64,000 nucleotides of DNA from Algoriphagus aquimarinus (GTDB lineage Bacteria; Bacteroidota; Bacteroidia; Cytophagales; Cyclobacteriaceae), in the NCBI RefSeq assembly GCF_900112005.1, contig NZ_FOKK01000004.1, forward strand, positions 253,968-317,967, in the 5' to 3' direction. Under the pieces are notes generated by a model. The model ran no database searches and had not been told where the DNA came from. It worked only from the letters and a program-made list of their open reading frames with translations. Both the position numbers and the translations under genes were made by a program. Positions 1 through 8,151 of the stretch are shown piece after piece (position 1 is the first letter of the stretch; each line of letters starts with the position of its first letter).

Positions 1-86
1 AGTAAATGAGATGCTGGAGATTCGATTTACTATGATAAGGAAGCCGCTTGGCTTGTAAAAAGTTAATGTGTAAAGAGGTGAAATGT

Positions 87-137
87 AAGAGGTAGTAAGC
101 TTAATCCCTAAAGGGATTAAGCTTACTACCTCTTTTG
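87..137. terminator. Long perfect hairpin terminator
   Basis: Two 23-base arms (87-109 and 112-134) are perfect reverse complements separated by only two bases, followed by a short T-rich tract on the plus strand. It lies about 60 bases past the stop of the minus-strand lipoprotein gene and past whatever reads in from the left, so it can end both. The first 58 bases may be the tail of a gene entering from the left (one plus frame stays open to TAA at 56-58), but 18 codons are too few to name it. Confidence 0.7.
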
Positions 138-193
138 TATTTGTTGAAAACTGGAACTACTATTCCTCAATAATTAAACTAATAGCTTGCGCC

Positions 194-1165
194 TTATTCC
201 AATTGCAGAAAATACAAATAGTCTTCGTATCGTAATCCTATCCGATCACTTTCAATATAAAACCCTTCGCTGGGTGCAGAATCTTGCAGCTTTGGAAGGA
301 TGTAAGATTTGATATAATTAGTGGTTTCGAGATCGTAAATATCCAAAACCCGTTGGTCGGGATATTCTTTTTCACCTACATTGGAAATCACGAATAATTT
401 TGAGCCGTATAAGAATGCATCTGCTATTAACTCAGGAGCATTGTCTAGCATTACTCCCCCTCCTAATTCAAGAACTTTGGGATTCTCAAATTCATAGCGA
501 TAAGAGCCTACTTTAAGTTCACCGCTTACTGTATTGAAAACAAACCAATGATCAGCAAAGTAGGATGTGTGGACTACGAACTTCCCTTCCTGAAGTAGCT
601 TTCCTTCATATATCATTCCTGAATTTTCTTCATCGAATAATACATTTATCTTTTCGATAGATTCTGATTCTAACCTGTTTAGATCATAATATGAAAAACC
701 GAGCTTAGAACCAGGCAAACTCGCTATCGTGAGTAATAAAGACTCACTAATTGCCACTCCTCTTTCTACAGGAGTCATGAATTTGTGATACAGATAAACC
801 GAATCAGAAAAACCCTGAACTTTATACGCGTGCTTCTGCGTATCAAAAATCCTGATTTTGTCTGAACCTAGTGGTTGAAAGTTCCTCACCATTAGATTTT
901 CGGCTGGACCTTCTCCCCTTGCTCCTAGACTATCAATAATCTTAAAGTTGGTATCATGCTTCAAAATGCTTTTGGAGTAATAATCATAGGAATAGTAATT
1001 ACCATTCTTATACATTATCCTCCTAAGAGGCAAATCAAGCTCGATACTGTCAATAATTAAAATATCCGAAAATATTCTTTCCGCTGAATCTTCGGAAGGT
1101 TTGCAAGAAAATATGGCAGATATCAGTAATAGACAAATGGCCGCCACAATATTGAAAAATTTCAC
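194..1165 (-). CDS. 6-bladed beta-propeller lipoprotein (BF3164-like)
   Basis: Probable surface or periplasmic lipoprotein of unknown role. An N-terminal hydrophobic stretch ends in a lipobox (ISAIFSC), and the mature part has the GARGEGPAE-type segment followed by repeated short beta-rich blocks, typical of the Bacteroidota 6-bladed beta-propeller lipoproteins. An ATG at 1210 would add 15 residues with a second hydrophobic patch (FIPILPTF). I prefer the GTG at 1165, which gives a normal signal peptide starting (M)KFFNIVAAIC. It is the last gene of a minus-strand run behind the nucleoside transporter. Family assignment is by pattern; the ligand is not known. Confidence 0.7.
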   Translation of the reverse strand: MKFFNIVAAICLLLISAIFSCKPSEDSAERIFSDILIIDSIELDLPLRRIMYKNGNYYSYDYYSKSILKHDTNFKIIDSLGARGEGPAENLMVRNFQPLGSDKIRIFDTQKHAYKVQGFSDSVYLYHKFMTPVERGVAISESLLLTIASLPGSKLGFSYYDLNRLESESIEKINVLFDEENSGMIYEGKLLQEGKFVVHTSYFADHWFVFNTVSGELKVGSYRYEFENPKVLELGGGVMLDNAPELIADAFLYGSKLFVISNVGEKEYPDQRVLDIYDLETTNYIKSYILPKLQDSAPSEGFYIESDRIGLRYEDYLYFLQLE

Positions 1166-1265
1166 AAAAGTTGGCAAAATGGGTATAAAATAGATTTCAG
1201 AAAAACACATTTAACCTCACCAATGAAGGGACTGTATTTTTTACTACTACAATGTCTTAAGATAT

Positions 1266-1724
1266 TCATTTCGGAATTCTTTTCAACAAAACCTGCTGTA
1301 AAGAGAGATTTATCAGGAAGTACACGCCAAAAACAAAAACCCCAAAACCAAAAGTTTGAATAGTATCCAATACTCCCAAATATGGACTTCTGAAGATGAT
1401 TGTAAATCCTAAGGAATAAATAAGAGTTGAAATACCTACTATTACAAAACTTGATTTTAGAATTGAAAAGCCTACTCGTTTGAGTAAACTTTGGAGAGGT
1501 ATGATTGCAATAAATTGGTAAGGTAAGACTCCAATAAAAAATAGTAAAACCAAGCCTAAATCTGGAATTGCTAAAGCAGCAGAGTTATTCAGCATATCGT
1601 AATATTCAGGGTTTTTCACTGAATAAATGAAGGAATCAAGTTTCATAATTCCGTAAACCACAAACGTTCCAAGAATTACAGAAAGAAATGATACCAATAA
1701 CCTATTCATCATTTCATGGGTCAC
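1266..1724 (-). CDS. Small four-TM membrane protein, unknown
   Basis: I do not recognise a family. The 152 residues contain four clear hydrophobic segments, roughly residues 7-27, 52-78, 90-110 and 122-143, with a basic C-terminus (LLKRIPK), so it is an inner-membrane protein. It lies 45 bases downstream of the nucleoside transporter gene on the same strand and could be co-transcribed with it. No charged motif inside the membrane segments suggests a catalytic role. The start is ambiguous: MTHEMMNRLL could begin at either of the later Met codons. Confidence 0.55.
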   Translation of the reverse strand: MTHEMMNRLLVSFLSVILGTFVVYGIMKLDSFIYSVKNPEYYDMLNNSAALAIPDLGLVLLFFIGVLPYQFIAIIPLQSLLKRVGFSILKSSFVIVGISTLIYSLGFTIIFRSPYLGVLDTIQTFGFGVFVFGVYFLINLSLQQVLLKRIPK

Positions 1725-1769
1725 ATTTATCTTGATTCTAAAGTCTTGATACTTGCATCTTAATACTCT

Positions 1770-3056
1770 CTACCCAAACAACATCCCCGCAATCGTAGCT
1801 GTCATCAGACAAGCAAGTGAAGCAGCTAGTAAGGATCTAAGTCCTAATCGGCTTAAGTTTCCTTGTTGGTTCGGAGCGATTATACTGATTCCACCCAATT
1901 GAATAGCTATAGAGCTAAAATTAGAAAATCCACAAAGCGCATAAGTAGCGATCACAATGGACTTGGGACTAAGACTTCCCAATTCCTTCATTTCCGAAAG
2001 ACTCAGATAGGCTACAAATTCGTTGATGACAGTTTTCTGCCCCAGCAAACTACCCACTTGCAATGTATCTGCCCACTCCACTCCGATCACCCAAGCAAAT
2101 ACCCGGAAAACCTGACCGAAAAGATATTCCAAAGAAAAGCCCTGAAACTGGCCTCCTGTGCTATTCACTACAAATTCATTTAGGCCTGTAATATCACCTA
2201 GGATTCCCATCAAGAGGTAATTCACAGCGGCTATCACAGCTATAAATGCCAAAAGCATTGCTCCTACATTCAGCGCAAGTTTAAGTCCCTCAGAAGCACC
2301 TATCGACATTGCATCAATCAAGTTGACACCCATCGCTTCTTCGTTCACTTCAAGCTTATCTTGCACTCGCTCTTTTTCCACTTCAGGAATAAATATCTTC
2401 GACATCACTATAGCCGCAGGTGCATTCATGATACTAGCGCCTAGTAGATAGGCTGCAAATCTACTTTGCTCCTCCAGACTATCGCCACCTAGAAAAGCCA
2501 CATAACCAGCCAAAACTCCGCCTGCAATTGTCGCCATTCCACCAGTCATCAAGCACATCAATTCAGATTTACTCATCTGAGGGATAAAAGGACGAACCAA
2601 AAGCGGGGCTTCTGTTTGGCCCAGAAATATATTTCCAGCAGCAGATAAACTTTCTGGCCCAGAAAGTCTCATCGTTCTAGACATCACCCAAGCAATCCCG
2701 AACACGACCTTTTGTAAAACTCCCAAATAATATAGTCCAGCTGATACGGTAGAGAAGAAGATGATAGTTGGAAGCACTTGGAATGCGAAAATGAAACCAT
2801 AGCTATCTCCTGCTAGATCTCCAAAAATAAACGCGGCCCCATCACGGCTGAAGCTTAGAAACTTCACAAAGCCTCGACTAACCATTGCAAAGCCACTTTC
2901 TACGATAGGAACTTGAGTGATCAAAAAGCCAAATACTAGCTGCAATAAAATCCCTATCCCAACTAATCTCCAGTCTATTCTTTTCTTATTGCTTGAAAAA
3001 ATAAAAGCCACCAAAACGATGACAGCCAGACCAAAAACCCCTCTTAAGTAATCCAT
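1770..3056 (-). CDS. NupC-family concentrative nucleoside transporter
   Basis: Inner-membrane symporter for nucleoside uptake of the CNT/NupC family. At 428 residues it has the usual length and order: an N-terminal membrane part (SNKKRIDWRLVGIG loop), a gating central region with FGDLAG and SAAGNIFLGQTEAP, the MTGGMATIAGGVLAGY segment typical of the family, and a C-terminal region with YALCGFSNFSSIAIQLGG. The NIFLGQTEAPLL and GFSN motifs match the substrate and ion site region of CNT proteins. It is the first gene of a minus-strand run. Whether the coupling ion is Na+ or H+ cannot be read from the sequence. Confidence 0.92.
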   Translation of the reverse strand: MDYLRGVFGLAVIVLVAFIFSSNKKRIDWRLVGIGILLQLVFGFLITQVPIVESGFAMVSRGFVKFLSFSRDGAAFIFGDLAGDSYGFIFAFQVLPTIIFFSTVSAGLYYLGVLQKVVFGIAWVMSRTMRLSGPESLSAAGNIFLGQTEAPLLVRPFIPQMSKSELMCLMTGGMATIAGGVLAGYVAFLGGDSLEEQSRFAAYLLGASIMNAPAAIVMSKIFIPEVEKERVQDKLEVNEEAMGVNLIDAMSIGASEGLKLALNVGAMLLAFIAVIAAVNYLLMGILGDITGLNEFVVNSTGGQFQGFSLEYLFGQVFRVFAWVIGVEWADTLQVGSLLGQKTVINEFVAYLSLSEMKELGSLSPKSIVIATYALCGFSNFSSIAIQLGGISIIAPNQQGNLSRLGLRSLLAASLACLMTATIAGMLFG

Positions 3057-3195
3057 TCAATAATTAGTGCATAATAAGGCCTAAAAATAAGGAACGCTTG
3101 TTCAGAAAACAATTATGAATTAAGTGGTTGGGGATGAATATTGACAGTTAGAGTTAGAAAGCCGATCAGTAATCAGTCGCAAATTGGAATTTGTT

Positions 3196-3294
3196 TTAGT
3201 CTGTTTCTAAAAAATGCACTGTTTCGGCTAATTCACTTGTGGAGTCCAGCTTCTGAAAAAGAAGGTAAACTATATCCATTACTATGTGTCCCAT
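3196..3294 (-). pseudogene. Possible 32-residue coding relic
   Basis: A short open frame whose residues look protein-like (starts MGHIVMDIVYLLF, ends ELAETVHFLETD) although it is only 32 residues and is closed upstream by a stop about 11 codons before the Met. It sits inside the repeat-rich gene-free stretch, so I read it as a possible remnant of a lost gene. It matches no family I know, and it could be chance. Confidence 0.15.
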
Positions 3295-3410
3295 AACTAG
3301 TTTAAGATGATTCCGCTTATTCTTACACTACTTAACCAGCGTTGCGAACTGGGCTATGGTATTTAGGTCTTTCAGCCCTCTCAATTCTGAGGATTCATTG
3401 AAGCATCTGA

Positions 3411-3499
3411 TAAGGCTTCAACAGACATTTCCTTTATTGCCTTTGTGACTTTTGGGGTAGAGTATTTTGAACCACAAAAGGAACAAAGGGCATAAAGCT
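3411..3499. repeat. Hairpin-forming direct repeat, copy 1
   Basis: An 89-base unit starting TAAGGCTTCAACAGACATTT and ending GGGCATAAAGCT. It recurs with scattered changes at 3610-3698. Each copy can fold: CTTTATTGCCTTTGTGACTT on the left is an imperfect complement of the CACAAAAGGAACAAAGGGCA region on the right. The GTGACTTTTGG / CCACAAAAGGAAC words resemble the CCACAAAGGCACAAAGG intergenic repeats I know from other Bacteroidota; that resemblance is recollection, not a search result. Confidence 0.75.
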
Positions 3500-3543
3500 T
3501 TCGAATGAGAATTAATCCGAAATGAGAACATTTCTATGTTTTC

Positions 3544-3587
3544 CTATGTGTCTATGTGGTGAAAAAAATAACCACATAGACACATAG
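3544..3587. repeat. Perfect 17-bp inverted repeat
   Basis: CTATGTGTCTATGTGGT (3544-3560) and ACCACATAGACACATAG (3571-3587) are exact reverse complements around an A-rich 10-base loop. It sits between the two copies of the 89-base repeat and shares the CCACA(T/A)A word with them, giving three related hairpins in a row. It lacks a T-tract and no gene ends here, so it is not a simple terminator. Confidence 0.85.
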
Positions 3588-3609
3588 ATTTTCGTAGAGC
3601 TGAAATTAA

Positions 3610-3698
3610 TAAGACTTCAATAGACATTTCCTTTATTGCCTTAGTGACTTTTAGGGTAGAGATTTTGGAACCACATAAGGAACACAGAGCATAAAGCT
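3610..3698. repeat. Hairpin-forming direct repeat, copy 2
   Basis: The second copy of the 89-base unit, starting TAAGACTTCAATAGACATTT and ending GAGCATAAAGCT. The left arm CTTTATTGCCTTAGTGACTT again pairs imperfectly with the right arm around CCACATAAGGAACACAGAGC. Several differences between copies fall in the arms, so pairing is only partly preserved. Confidence 0.75.
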
Positions 3699-4013
3699 GA
3701 CTCGGCCTAGATTTTCGATCATTGTAGACCAACGATATCTTGGTTCAAGTATCCAGACTTGGACCCACTCTCAATGCAGTCTCCTGACTGCAAGGATTTC
3801 CAAGGCACAAGCCTAAATGTTTACATCTATCAGAGAAATTGAATTCTTTAAACGGAGATGAAGAAGTAATTAGGGGCCAATGCATGTGCTTAGAAAGCTA
3901 CATAAAACAAATCTATATGCCTTAGTGAGACACTCACACTGCGTTCTGGAAGTCTGAAGACTACATTTATTCAAGTCCAAGTCATGAGACTTGAACTAAA
4001 TCAAGTCATAAAA

Positions 4014-4038
4014 AAAGCCCGAGATAGTCTCGGGCTTT
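4014..4038 (-). terminator. Terminator of the etfB-etfA-bfn operon
   Basis: An 11-bp perfect stem (AAAGCCCGAGA / TCTCGGGCTTT) with a three-base loop, followed on the minus strand by a run of seven T. It lies just past the stop of the minus-strand BFN gene. Confidence 0.9.
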
Positions 4039-4046
4039 AGCATGTA

Positions 4047-4643
4047 TTAGTTTCTTTTATTGATTTCATCGCGAATACGAGCGGCTCGCTCATAATCCTC
4101 ATTGTTTATCGCTTTGTCAAGCATCTGATTGAGCTTGTCCAAACTGAAATCCTTCAAAGAAGGCTCTTTTTTAGTTGTGAATTTTTGTGATGAAGGTGTA
4201 GGTTCCTTCTTGTCCTCCTTTTTTTCTACTTCATAATGCTCTACCGCCCCTTCGGACATCGCTTTTTCAGTACAGTAAACAGGACTTCCAAATCGTATCG
4301 CTATCGCTATCGCATCAGAAGGTCGTGCATCTACATCAGATTCTATTTGGTCGCTTTTACACTGAATTTTAGCGTAATAGACTCCTTCCTTCATATCTGT
4401 GATGACGATTCTTTCAATGTCAAAATTGAACCCAGTTGCAAATGACTTAAACAAATCATGCGTCATGGGACGATTTGGAACAATCTTTTCGATCTCCAAA
4501 GCTATCGCTTGAGCTTCAAACATGCCGATCACAATCGGTAAACGTCTAGCTCCACCAACTTCCCCTAACACCAAGGTAAATGACCCTGACTGGGAATGGT
4601 TGGACGAGAGTCCTAAAATCTCGAGTTCTATGAGTTTTTCCAC
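4047..4643 (-). CDS. Bifunctional nuclease-domain protein with C-terminal UVR motif
   Basis: A DUF151/BFN-domain protein; family members from plants and bacteria have been described as nucleases acting on RNA and DNA. Residues 1 to about 130 carry the BFN core (EILGLSSNHSQSGSFTLVLG, then ARPSDAIAIAIRFGSPVYC). A lysine/threonine-rich linker leads to a UvrB/UvrC-type motif at the C-terminus (NEDYERAARIRDEINKRN). This BFN-plus-UVR arrangement and the 198-residue length are usual in Bacteroidota. The gene begins 6 bases after the etfA stop, so it is the third gene of the etf operon. Its actual substrate is unknown, and the link with electron transfer may be only positional. Confidence 0.88.
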   Translation of the reverse strand: MEKLIELEILGLSSNHSQSGSFTLVLGEVGGARRLPIVIGMFEAQAIALEIEKIVPNRPMTHDLFKSFATGFNFDIERIVITDMKEGVYYAKIQCKSDQIESDVDARPSDAIAIAIRFGSPVYCTEKAMSEGAVEHYEVEKKEDKKEPTPSSQKFTTKKEPSLKDFSLDKLNQMLDKAINNEDYERAARIRDEINKRN

Positions 4644-4649
4644 AAAAAT

Positions 4650-5618
4650 TTATAATTCAGCTTTAAATGCTTCGTTCAATTTGGGTACAACCTCAAATGC
4701 ATCTCCTACGATTCCGTAATCTGCAGCTTTGAAAAAAGGCGCATCTGGGTCTTTATTAATGACCACGATACACTTTGAAGAGTTGACTCCTGCAAGATGT
4801 TGAATAGCTCCTGAAATTCCTATCGCTATGTATAAAGTTGGCGCGACTTTTACACCAGTTTGACCCACATGCTCATGATGAGGTCTCCATCCAAGGTCAG
4901 AAACTGGCTTAGAACATGCCGTAGCTGCTCCTAATATTTTCGCCATTTCTTCTACCATTCCCCAGTTTTCCGGGCCTTTCAATCCTCGACCACCTGATAC
5001 TACGATATCAGCTTCTGGAAGCAAGACATCTCCAGTTGCACGCTCAGTAGAAGTGATTTTAGAAGCAAAATCGGCATCATCCAGCGCTACATCGAAGTTT
5101 TCTACTTGCGCATCGGCACCATCAAGCTTCAGATCAATTGCATTCTTCTTAACTGCAAGAATTTTATTTTCAGTAGTTACCGTAGTTTCTGCGAAAGCTT
5201 TTCCTGTGTAAATACTTCTCTTCACTATATAAGCACCATCAGTTTTTGGCAACTCGACTACGTTGGAAACCAAACCAGCATTCAGTTTGATTGCAAGTCT
5301 AGCAGCAACCGCATCTCCTAAGGAAGATTTCGCCAACACCAAGGTCTTCGCTCCGATTTGATTGAAAGCCTGAGCTACTGCTGAAGCATGTGCTTGAATC
5401 ACACCTGCATCTAGTTTGCTATCTGCACCGTGAAGTACTTTTGCAGCACCAGCTTTCCCTATTGCAGCTAATTCTTCGGCACCAATAGTACCAAGAGCTA
5501 CTGCAACTACATCTCCCTCACCAGTTTGTCCAGCTAAAGCATTTGCAAAAGAGACTGCCTCAAGGCTGGTCTTTTTCACCTTTCCCTCGGCTTGTTCTAT
5601 ATATACTAAAATTGACAT
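4650..5618 (-). CDS. etfA: Electron transfer flavoprotein alpha subunit
   Basis: The FAD-binding subunit of the soluble ETF heterodimer, which takes electrons from acyl-CoA dehydrogenases and passes them to ETF-quinone oxidoreductase. The N-terminal half is the alpha/beta domain (GAEELAAIGKAGA, VLAKSSLGDAVAARLA). The C-terminal third has the FAD site: VSGGRGLKGPENW, the HVGQTGVKVAP loop, GISGAIQHLAG and NKDPDAPFFKAADYG. At 322 residues it is full length. It lies directly downstream of etfB (35-base gap) and upstream of the BFN gene. Confidence 0.96.
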   Translation of the reverse strand: MSILVYIEQAEGKVKKTSLEAVSFANALAGQTGEGDVVAVALGTIGAEELAAIGKAGAAKVLHGADSKLDAGVIQAHASAVAQAFNQIGAKTLVLAKSSLGDAVAARLAIKLNAGLVSNVVELPKTDGAYIVKRSIYTGKAFAETTVTTENKILAVKKNAIDLKLDGADAQVENFDVALDDADFASKITSTERATGDVLLPEADIVVSGGRGLKGPENWGMVEEMAKILGAATACSKPVSDLGWRPHHEHVGQTGVKVAPTLYIAIGISGAIQHLAGVNSSKCIVVINKDPDAPFFKAADYGIVGDAFEVVPKLNEAFKAEL

Positions 5619-5653
5619 AATATCTTAATTTATAATAAGTTATTGGGTTTGGA

Positions 5654-6391
5654 TTAAAGAACCTTTGCTTCGTTTTTCAAAAGCCTTACCAGCTCAGCTA
5701 CATTATCTTTATCCACTAATTTCACAGCTCCTTTAGCTGGTGGAAGCTCATATTTACTCGCTTCAGCTTGTGTATCCTGAGAAACAGGTTCTACTACCGT
5801 CAACGGCTTAGTTCTCGCAGACATGATTCCACGCATATTTGGAATTTTCCATTCTGCAATTGGCTCCTGGCAACCAGCAATCAGTGGAAGACTTGCTTCT
5901 AGCATTTCCTTACCACCTTCGATTTCTCTAGCCATTTTCACAGAAGATCCATCTACATCTAGTTTCATCACTGGGGAAAATGAAGGAATTCCCAACAACT
6001 CTCCTACCATGCCATGAACCATTCCGCCGTTGAAATCAATGGATTCTCTACCCATCAAAATCAAATCGTAAGCTCCTTCTTTGGCGTAATGTGCAATCTG
6101 CTGCGCAACGAAATAAGAATCTTTCGGTGCAGAGTTTACTCTAATCGCTTCATCAGCCCCTATTGCTAGTGCTTTTCTAAGCGTCGGATCAGAATCCGCT
6201 TCTCCTACATTCAAAACTGTTAACTTTCCACTCGCTTGATCTCTCAATTCAACAGCACGAGCCAAGGCATAATCATCGTAAGGGCCAATAATATATTGAA
6301 CTCCCGTAGAATCAAACTTGGTATTGTCGGCCGTAAACTGAATCTTGGAGGTAGTATCGGGTACGTGGGTGATACAAACAAGAATCTTCAT
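5654..6391 (-). CDS. etfB: Electron transfer flavoprotein beta subunit
   Basis: The partner of EtfA; binds AMP and forms the docking surface for dehydrogenases. Recognisable features are the MKILVCITHVPDT start, the ALARAVELRD segment, GADEAIRV, LILMGRESIDFNGG and the C-terminal RGIMSARTKPL segment. It has the typical length (245 residues). It is the first gene of the etfB-etfA-bfn operon. The 74-base gap before the divergent plus-strand TPR gene must hold both promoters. Confidence 0.96.
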   Translation of the reverse strand: MKILVCITHVPDTTSKIQFTADNTKFDSTGVQYIIGPYDDYALARAVELRDQASGKLTVLNVGEADSDPTLRKALAIGADEAIRVNSAPKDSYFVAQQIAHYAKEGAYDLILMGRESIDFNGGMVHGMVGELLGIPSFSPVMKLDVDGSSVKMAREIEGGKEMLEASLPLIAGCQEPIAEWKIPNMRGIMSARTKPLTVVEPVSQDTQAEASKYELPPAKGAVKLVDKDNVAELVRLLKNEAKVL

Positions 6392-6465
6392 TGGTTTAGA
6401 ATTAGATTAGTTTAGATTTATTTCTCGTGAAAATAACAGTAAGCACTTAATTAAAAAAACTATTG

Positions 6466-6798
6466 ATGACCAATCTGGACAGGATACAGTTACTAAGACA
6501 ATATACCGAAGAAGAACCAGGGAATCCCTTCAACTGGTATGCCTTGGCTATAGAGTTCCGAGAAACAGATCAAGATGAGGCATATTCACTCTTTGCAAAA
6601 TTACTAGATGAACATCCAACTTACCTTGCCACCTACTTTCCAGCTGCGCATTTATACGCCGAAATGGGCGAAATAGAGCAATCTAAAGTGATTTTTGAAA
6701 ATGGTATCTCTCTGGCTCGTGCCGAAAAAAACACCAAAGCTCTGCAGGAATTACAGAATGCTTATCAGAATTTCCTTTTTGAAAATGACTTAGATTGA
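6466..6798 (+). CDS. Small TPR-like protein
   Basis: A soluble protein of 110 residues made of helix pairs resembling tetratricopeptide repeats: EEPGNPFNWYALAIEF, then DEAYSLFAKLLDEHPTYLAT, then AAHLYAEMGEIEQSKVIFEN. Such small TPR proteins serve as binding scaffolds; the partner is unknown. A TTG at 6463 is in frame, but the ATG at 6466 gives the natural start MTNLDRIQLLRQY. It is divergent from the etf operon and is followed 80 bases later by an unrelated lipoprotein gene on the same strand. Confidence 0.7.
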   Translation: MTNLDRIQLLRQYTEEEPGNPFNWYALAIEFRETDQDEAYSLFAKLLDEHPTYLATYFPAAHLYAEMGEIEQSKVIFENGISLARAEKNTKALQELQNAYQNFLFENDLD

Positions 6799-6878
6799 GA
6801 GCTGAATGGCTTATTCTTAGGGGAAAATTTTGAATTTTTTAACTTTTTAGGAATAAGAAAATATCCGTTCTTGAATTC

Positions 6879-8015
6879 ATGAAACAACTATGTCTGATTT
6901 TTATATTGGCAGCACTTTTCAGTTGCAAATCGCGTAATTCAACTGATAATTCACCTCAGTCTTTTACCCTTGAAATCAAGGATTCCATACAAGTTGATTA
7001 CCTAGGAAATCTTAATGTTTTTGATTTTGATCCAGAATCAGGCCTCTACCTGGGAATAGATCATGGTTTGAATTCTATTTTACTTTTTGATGAAAAGGGA
7101 ACATCCCTGCATCACTATGATCTACAAAAAGATGGGCCTAACGCGATTTCTTGGCTTCAGGGAAAAAGTTTTTTGGAAGGAAAGGTCACAATTATGGATT
7201 CCCAAAAGGGCTTGATTCAATTCGGAAACAACGGTGAAATAAGCCGAAGAATCGAAATGCCTTTGGAATATCTACACCTCAATGGATTAAATTTTTCTGC
7301 CTATTCACTAGGCGATACTTATGCCTACATACGCCCAGAGAGAGATCTCAGTGACTACTCAAATACGTCTGCATTTTATCAGAAAATCTATACAAGTCCT
7401 ATTTTGGAGACCTATAATCCTGAAACAGGAGAAATAACCAACACAATGAGTTTTCCTCCAAACACAATTTATCAGGATGGAAATTATTATCGTTGGATGT
7501 TTCCTACTGTCGAGAAAAGGGATGGGAAATGGTATCTCTATTTCTTAGCCGAAAGAAAATACCATGTATATGAAGAGAAAGGCGATGAGTTGATTTATTC
7601 AAAAACTGTATATCTAACTATTTCTGATGCCGTAGACATAATCGGTGTGCCAATCGAAAATCCAGAACTCATCAATCAACAGCGAGAACCCAATATTTTC
7701 GGGAGAATTGAAGGGCTTTATCCCTTGTCTAATCATACAGTAGTGATCTATACCAAAGGGGTTGAAAAGGAAGTTTCGGGCCAACACGATCCTGAAAAGA
7801 TGGAAGAATGGATGGATTTTATCAATGGAATCCCACGGTATGCAGCGATTTTGGATAAGAATGATTCGCTAATTCAAAAAGACATTGAGCTCCCAAAGGG
7901 ATTACTTTTCAATGGAGTTTACAATAACGAAGACGAGATCATAGTCCTTAAAAATCAAGAGTATTTCGGAGAAGAGGAGAAAGTCACATTTTATAAATTC
8001 AAAATAACAAAATAA
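6879..8015 (+). CDS. Lipoprotein, probable beta-propeller (DUF4221-like)
   Basis: A 378-residue lipoprotein: MKQLCLIFILAALFSCKS has a lipobox ending at Cys16. The mature region is made of short beta-rich repeats (VFDFDPESGLYLGIDHG, SILLFDEKGTSLHHYDL, GKVTIMDSQKGLIQFGNNG) as in propeller lipoproteins of Bacteroidota, and the overall pattern resembles DUF4221. No catalytic motif is visible. It sits as a single gene between the TPR gene and the PGDYG-like gene. The broad class looks secure; the specific family is a guess. Confidence 0.6.
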   Translation: MKQLCLIFILAALFSCKSRNSTDNSPQSFTLEIKDSIQVDYLGNLNVFDFDPESGLYLGIDHGLNSILLFDEKGTSLHHYDLQKDGPNAISWLQGKSFLEGKVTIMDSQKGLIQFGNNGEISRRIEMPLEYLHLNGLNFSAYSLGDTYAYIRPERDLSDYSNTSAFYQKIYTSPILETYNPETGEITNTMSFPPNTIYQDGNYYRWMFPTVEKRDGKWYLYFLAERKYHVYEEKGDELIYSKTVYLTISDAVDIIGVPIENPELINQQREPNIFGRIEGLYPLSNHTVVIYTKGVEKEVSGQHDPEKMEEWMDFINGIPRYAAILDKNDSLIQKDIELPKGLLFNGVYNNEDEIIVLKNQEYFGEEEKVTFYKFKITK

Positions 8016-8151
8016 GAAGGTTAGGTATCGAATGTCCAAAAACCACCTACCGATGATATAATTCTTGCATCAACTTCCATTCAATACAAGTAGAATCGTT
8101 GCCATTTTCTTACCTTGATAATTTAATACTCCACTTCAAAGATTTTGCCTA

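Larger units (their letters stand above)
3057..4046. other. Gene-free stretch rich in hairpins and degenerate repeats
   Basis: About 1 kb without a convincing gene. It holds one possible coding relic (3196-3294, minus), an imperfect direct repeat pair (3411-3499 and 3610-3698), a perfect 17-bp inverted repeat between them (3544-3587), a small hairpin GCAGTC-TCCT-GACTGC (3776-3791), and a CAAGTC-ATGA-GACTTG dyad (3976-3991) embedded in AAGTCC/GACTTG-type repeats. The mixture resembles a decayed mobile element or an intergenic repeat nest; no transposase remnant was found. Confidence 0.6.

Noticed and set aside
1..66. Coding tail DAGDSIYYDKEAAWLVKS in frame 1
   Set aside because: It is preceded by an in-frame TGA at 7-9 and is only 18 codons at the window edge, so neither gene nor frameshift can be supported.
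3411..3698. Two similar repeats in a gene-free stretch could be a CRISPR array
   Set aside because: Only two copies, 89 bases long, with many differences and no uniform spacers; no cas genes in the window.
3544..3732. A 62-residue open frame on the minus strand
   Set aside because: It lies across the perfect inverted repeat and the repeat copy, and its product has no protein-like pattern.
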